Shown here in pieces: positions 4,344 through 7,615 of a stretch of DNA of 7,615 nt. This DNA comes from Candidatus Heimdallarchaeota archaeon (GTDB taxonomy: Archaea; Asgardarchaeota; Heimdallarchaeia; Heimdallarchaeales; Kariarchaeaceae). The DNA lies in NCBI GenBank assembly GCA_030668165.1, contig DAOUUM010000129.1:1-7615 (forward strand). Direction: 5' to 3'. The first letter of the stretch is position 1. Each line of letters starts with the position of its first letter. Below the pieces are notes generated by a model. That model saw only the letters and a program-made list of their open reading frames with translations, searched no databases and was not told the DNA's origin. The position numbers and the translations under genes are program-made.

Positions 4344-6127
4344 CAGAATATGGATTTACAATTGATGACATCAAATATAAAAAGATGACCACTCTCGGTG
4401 ATGATAGACCGGTAATTAGACCACTACTCATTGTCGAACCAGAGGAACTTATACCGGCAATCACTAATCTCCGTGATCAAGGGCTTACTCATCTGAGTAC
4501 AATAATTGGTCTTCAAGAAAATTCCCACCTATCATTACTGTACCCATTATCTAAACCGGTGCAGTTTGCACACAGTCCCTTGGCTAGGCCAATGATTGTT
4601 AAAACTCAGGTAGGCTTGGATAATCCAAAGGTTGACACTTTAATGGATATTATTCCGGTGGCTGATTTGTATGAAAGAGAATTAACCGATCTCCTTGGTA
4701 TAAGATTTGGTGAAAAAGGTACAGAGAGATTTTTACTACCAGATGACTTTCCAGAGGGAATGTACCCCCTGAGAAAGGAATTCAACAGCAAAGAGCTTCA
4801 GGACAAACTCACTGAGATGGATGTCGGGGGTGCCACAGCACCTGCTGATTTCAAAGGATTGGGATCTTACAGCCCACCACCACTGAACAATGTATCTGAT
4901 AGATATACTGTTACCAAGGTAAAAAGTGATGCTGATTATTCACTCTCAATCGGCCCTCAACATCCAACACACAAAGAGCCAATAAGATTTCAGTTCTATG
5001 TGAAAGGGGAGAATATAGAGGATGTATCAGTACGAATTGGGTTTAATCATCGTGGTATTGAAAAGGCTCTTGAGATGAATACTTGGTTACAGAACCAGTA
5101 TTTAATTGAAAGGATCTGCGGCATATGTTCCGCAGCACATCAATCTGCATATGTATTAACTGCTGAGAAAATTGCAGGCATAATTAACGAGGTTCCTGAC
5201 CGAGCTAATTATATCAGGGTACTCATACAGGAATTGGAAAGGATACACAGCCACATACTATGGTATGGTGTACTTGCTCATGATTCAGGATATGACATGA
5301 TGTTCCATATCACTTGGAGAGATCGTGAAGATGTTATGGATCTACTTGAGAAAATAAGTGGTAACCGTGTAAATTATTCAATGTTCAAGATTGGTGGTGT
5401 AACCCGGGATATTTCTGAAGATATTCGAATAGAGGGTATTGAAATACTCAAGAAGATCAAAAAGAAGGTGATCCAGCACAAAGAAGTGATGATTGAAGAA
5501 AAAACTGTCGTTGCTCGAATGAAGGATGTTGGTGTCCTAAGTAAGGACGAGGCAGTGAATTTATGTGCTGTCGGTCCAACTCAACGAGGATCTAATATTG
5601 ATTATGATCTTCGAAGAGATGCGGCTTATCCTGGATACGACGAAATACCATTCAAGGTCCACTATCAAACAGATGGAGATGTTCTCGCATCCATGATCGT
5701 TAGATTGGATGAAACCATTGAATCAGTTGAAATGTGCATCTATGCACTTGAAAATCTACCCAAAGGAGGAATCGAAACGGATGTGCCCAAACAATTCCCA
5801 GCTGGAGAGGCACTCACTAGAGTTGAGGCTCCACGTGGAGAGGATATTCATTACATCAAATCCACTGGTGGAAAGGGTCCTGATAGACATAAGATCAGAG
5901 CACCCACGCTAACAAATATCTATTCTCTTCTTAATCGATTCAAATCAATGCAGATAGCAGACATCCCTATGATTATTAGGTTGATAGATCCCTGTATAGG
6001 CTGCATGGAACGGGTAACATTTGTTGATATTGATACCAATAAGACAAAGACAATAACTGGTCAAGAGTTGATCAGTAAATCCAACCGCAAATATCGGTTG
6101 GATAAAGATATTCGATTATTTTGGTGA
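4340..6127 (+). CDS. Group 4 [NiFe]-hydrogenase large subunit, NuoC-NuoD fusion
   Basis: This is the catalytic subunit for H2 formation or oxidation, 595 residues, fused like E. coli HycE. Residues 1-148 form a NuoC (30 kDa) domain with the signature DLYERELTDLLGIRF (109-123) and FLLPDDFPEGMYPLRK. A linker follows to about 200, then the NuoD/large-subunit domain with GPQHPTHKEP (205-214) and NHRGIEK. The NiFe ligands are all present: Cys260 and Cys263 in RICGICSAAH, and Cys552 and Cys555 in DPCIGCMER. This separates it from Nuo, Fpo and Mbx-type subunits that have lost them. A 37-residue tail follows Arg558, the place where HycE is cut by its maturation protease, so processing is likely. ATG 4340 overlaps the upstream stop and is preceded by GGAGG ten bases away. 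HypA and HypC encoded nearby fit its metal-site assembly. The electron donor is presumably ferredoxin. Confidence 0.97.
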   Translation: MTEYGFTIDDIKYKKMTTLGDDRPVIRPLLIVEPEELIPAITNLRDQGLTHLSTIIGLQENSHLSLLYPLSKPVQFAHSPLARPMIVKTQVGLDNPKVDTLMDIIPVADLYERELTDLLGIRFGEKGTERFLLPDDFPEGMYPLRKEFNSKELQDKLTEMDVGGATAPADFKGLGSYSPPPLNNVSDRYTVTKVKSDADYSLSIGPQHPTHKEPIRFQFYVKGENIEDVSVRIGFNHRGIEKALEMNTWLQNQYLIERICGICSAAHQSAYVLTAEKIAGIINEVPDRANYIRVLIQELERIHSHILWYGVLAHDSGYDMMFHITWRDREDVMDLLEKISGNRVNYSMFKIGGVTRDISEDIRIEGIEILKKIKKKVIQHKEVMIEEKTVVARMKDVGVLSKDEAVNLCAVGPTQRGSNIDYDLRRDAAYPGYDEIPFKVHYQTDGDVLASMIVRLDETIESVEMCIYALENLPKGGIETDVPKQFPAGEALTRVEAPRGEDIHYIKSTGGKGPDRHKIRAPTLTNIYSLLNRFKSMQIADIPMIIRLIDPCIGCMERVTFVDIDTNKTKTITGQELISKSNRKYRLDKDIRLFW

Positions 6128-6128
6128 T
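6123..6128 (+). promoter_or_regulatory. Shine-Dalgarno site deciding the NuoH-like start
   Basis: GGTGAT lies over the stop codon of the large-subunit gene, four bases before ATG 6133. It matches the consensus exactly and favours this ATG over the in-frame TTG 6121 and GTG 6124, which overlap the site itself. Confidence 0.55.
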
Positions 6129-6132
6129 TAAA

Positions 6133-7137
6133 ATGGCATATGAAGTAATTAAATTTCTAATTTTCCCTGGTGGATTATTTGTAATATATATGGCATTTTC
6201 AATGGCTTGGCTTGTTCGTAAAGTGACAGCTCAAATGGAGAACCGAGTCGGTCCCCCTCTGCACCAACCCATGTTCGATTTCGCAAAATTGTTAGCCAAA
6301 CAACGTATGTACCCAATTGGTGCAGAACGTTGGGTCATGCATTATCTACCAATGTTTCAGGCAGGTATTGCATTGCTCATGACGTTCTTTATCCCAATTT
6401 GGGGTGATGAAGGATTGATTTCCTTTGATGGTGATCTCTACTTCTTCTTATTCCTCTTGGCATTACATGGAATCACTGCATTCTTTGTTGGTTGGGCCAG
6501 TAGGAATCCCTATGCAATTAGTGGTGGAGGTCGTGCGCTAATGACAGAGGTCTCACTGGAGATCCCTATGTCCATCTCACTTGCAGGAATGGCAATCATG
6601 ACTGGATCGATGAAAATAGCGGATATCACAGCCAATATTGGAGATGCCATTTTCTCAAATGGATTCACACCAAGTATCTCTTGGTTGTTCGTAATTCCAT
6701 GGGCTATGATGGCATTCACCATGTTCTATGCATCTATTGGTGCACTTGAATTCAGCCCATTCTCAGCAGGTCATGCCGAAACTGAAATTGTAGCAGGTTG
6801 GAATACGGAGTTGACTGGTGGAGATCTGGCATTTACCAAATTTGCGGATTACCTTAATCTGTTTAATCTATCAGCAATTTCTGTTGCTCTATTCTTCGGA
6901 GGACCGATGGTTTTCGAGTTTGGTGGCGATTCTGGTCATGTACTCACTGCAATTATTGCAACACTTACTTTTATAATTAAGTTGGTTATCGCGATATTCA
7001 TAATTTCATTTGTTAAAACCCTGAGTTCAAGACTACGCATAGATCAAATCACAAGAGCACTATGGAACTACTATCTGCCACTATCTCTGTTCGGTGTATT
7101 ATTTGTGATATTGATTCAATATCTAGGAGGTTTATAA
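6133..7137 (+). CDS. NuoH-like membrane subunit of the hydrogenase (HycD/EchB/MbhM family)
   Basis: This 334-residue membrane protein of about eight helices anchors the electron-transfer arm to the membrane and is thought to link redox chemistry to ion movement. Family signatures in order are MENRVGPPLHQP (35-46), TEVSLEIPM in a middle helix (138-146), ALEFSPFSAGHAETEIVAG (204-222) with several conserved glutamates, and RLRIDQ...LPLSL near the C-terminus (300-318), the equivalent of the RYDQ..W..LPL motif of NuoH. The charged loop residues match hydrogenase and complex I versions alike. I chose ATG 6133, with GGTGAT four bases upstream; TTG 6121 would add four residues. The large-subunit stop lies five bases before the ATG. 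The order after the large subunit (H, then I) is that of complex I. Confidence 0.95.
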   Translation: MAYEVIKFLIFPGGLFVIYMAFSMAWLVRKVTAQMENRVGPPLHQPMFDFAKLLAKQRMYPIGAERWVMHYLPMFQAGIALLMTFFIPIWGDEGLISFDGDLYFFLFLLALHGITAFFVGWASRNPYAISGGGRALMTEVSLEIPMSISLAGMAIMTGSMKIADITANIGDAIFSNGFTPSISWLFVIPWAMMAFTMFYASIGALEFSPFSAGHAETEIVAGWNTELTGGDLAFTKFADYLNLFNLSAISVALFFGGPMVFEFGGDSGHVLTAIIATLTFIIKLVIAIFIISFVKTLSSRLRIDQITRALWNYYLPLSLFGVLFVILIQYLGGL

Positions 7138-7138
7138 A

Positions 7139-7528
7139 ATGTCAATTATGGGTTATTTTGCAGCGATGAGAGAAGCTTTTCGCAATATAGTAAAGAAACC
7201 GGATACAATTATGTTCCCGGCTGAACATGTACCGATCCCTCCAGGTATGAGAGGAGCACCGGTACTAGTACCTGAAAACTGCACACTGTGTAATCGATGT
7301 ATTCGAGTATGCCCCACCTGGGCTTTGAGTATTGAGAAGATAGACAAGAATTCAGGATACTTCACGGTAGATTTAGGTAGATGTTGTTACTGCCAAGAAT
7401 GTGAGAAAGCATGTCCTTTCGACGCTATTCACCTTCAAGCAGAACAGTGGCTCACCGCAGGTTTATCAAGAGATGCAATCAAGAAGACTGATCTCGTTGT
7501 TAAACCTAAGAAGGAGGCGAAATCATAA
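7139..7528 (+). CDS. NuoI-like 2x[4Fe-4S] ferredoxin subunit
   Basis: This 129-residue soluble subunit is the likely entry point for electrons from ferredoxin and wires them to the NuoB-like cluster. Two [4Fe-4S] motifs are complete: Cys48, 51, 54 and 58 in CTLCNRCIRVCP, and Cys82, 85, 88 and 92 in CCYCQECEKACP, with an extra Cys83 beside the second. The N-terminal part, with amphipathic AMREAFRNIVKKP and then FPAEH and MRGAPVLVPENC, follows the NuoI/HycF/MbhN pattern in which the first helix rests on the membrane subunit. The length is normal for group 4 hydrogenases. ATG 7139 has GGAGG eight bases upstream and begins one base after the NuoH-like stop. A second ATG three codons in is possible but further from the site. 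The Lys-rich C-terminus overlaps the next start (TAATG). Confidence 0.96.
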   Translation: MSIMGYFAAMREAFRNIVKKPDTIMFPAEHVPIPPGMRGAPVLVPENCTLCNRCIRVCPTWALSIEKIDKNSGYFTVDLGRCCYCQECEKACPFDAIHLQAEQWLTAGLSRDAIKKTDLVVKPKKEAKS

Positions 7529-7615
7529 TGGACTATGTAATATTAATTCTATTTATTATCACAATTTTCTTGGCCTTCCTATCCATTAGTGCCGAAAACC
7601 GATTGGGAGTTATTC
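7528..7615 (+). CDS. Start of a NuoJ-like membrane subunit (partial)
   Basis: A frame opens at ATG 7528, overlapping the NuoI-like stop by one base and preceded by GGAGG ten bases upstream. It runs off the right edge after 29 codons. The product begins with one very hydrophobic helix (residues 3-20) followed by SAENRLGVI. This matches the start of NuoJ/FpoJ or MbhD-type subunits, where helix 1 is followed by a conserved R/E-N motif at the membrane surface. The position directly after a NuoI gene is where nuoJ or fpoJ sits, which supports the call more than the short sequence does. It might instead be the first of another small antiporter-type subunit. NuoK, L, M and N-like genes would be expected next. 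Confidence 0.6.
   Translation, partial: MDYVILILFIITIFLAFLSISAENRLGVI

Noticed and set aside
4108..4464. 118-codon minus-strand frame opposite the small and large subunit genes
   Set aside because: It lies fully antisense to two certain genes with conserved cluster motifs, has low-complexity Ser/Pro composition and shows no family features.
5709..5912. 67-codon plus-strand frame inside the large-subunit gene
   Set aside because: It is a shifted frame of a continuous, conserved large-subunit sequence. There is no sign of a frameshift.
7401..7589. 62-codon plus-strand frame near the right edge
   Set aside because: It is out of frame with the NuoI-like gene and overlaps its second cluster motif and the start of the NuoJ-like gene.
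1..7615. CRISPR array, insertion sequence or tRNA
   Set aside because: No regularly spaced repeats, transposase-like protein, terminal inverted repeats or cloverleaf was found on either strand.

Overview
The window is AT-rich and gene-dense, and it looks archaeal. Single genes have AT-rich TATA-like boxes about 25 bases before the start codon and little or no leader. Genes inside the long operon instead carry GGAGG or GGTGAT Shine-Dalgarno sites and overlap end to end. The hydrogenase and its HypA (long zinc loop) are also of a kind common in archaea. Lineage cannot be fixed from the sequence alone. A mesophilic archaeon is likely, and an Asgard (Heimdallarchaeia-like) or related lineage is only a guess.

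Left part (1-2231): the 3' end of a zinc-ribbon protein, a ten-helix DMT/EamA-family transporter 17 bases behind it, then two separately promoted, divergent DinB/YfiT-like metal-binding four-helix proteins, each with an intact three-histidine site. None has an obvious functional link to the rest.

Middle (2305-2969): two [NiFe]-hydrogenase maturation genes face each other: hypC on the plus strand and hypA on the minus strand. hypB, hypD, hypE, hypF and a large-subunit endopeptidase are not in the window. About 520 bases without a convincing gene (2970-3492) separate hypA from the operon to its right and hold the divergent control region.

Right part (3493-7615, running off the end): a tightly packed operon encoding a membrane-bound, group 4-type [NiFe] hydrogenase. 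The order is NuoA-like, NuoB-like small subunit, NuoC-NuoD fused large subunit, NuoH-like, NuoI-like ferredoxin subunit, and the start of a NuoJ-like membrane protein. This is the A-B-C-D-H-I-J order of respiratory complex I and of Fpo. The large subunit nevertheless keeps all four cysteines of the NiFe site and has a C-terminal tail, so it should be a real hydrogenase.

The likely job, by inference, is ferredoxin-linked H2 evolution (or the reverse) coupled to ion pumping through antiporter-like subunits that should follow beyond the window. HypA and HypC would help insert nickel and the Fe(CN)2CO group. The most notable point is a NuoA-type subunit inside a hydrogenase that retains its metal site, with the usual acidic residues of NuoA helix 2 missing. 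Its start codon may be a non-standard CTG.
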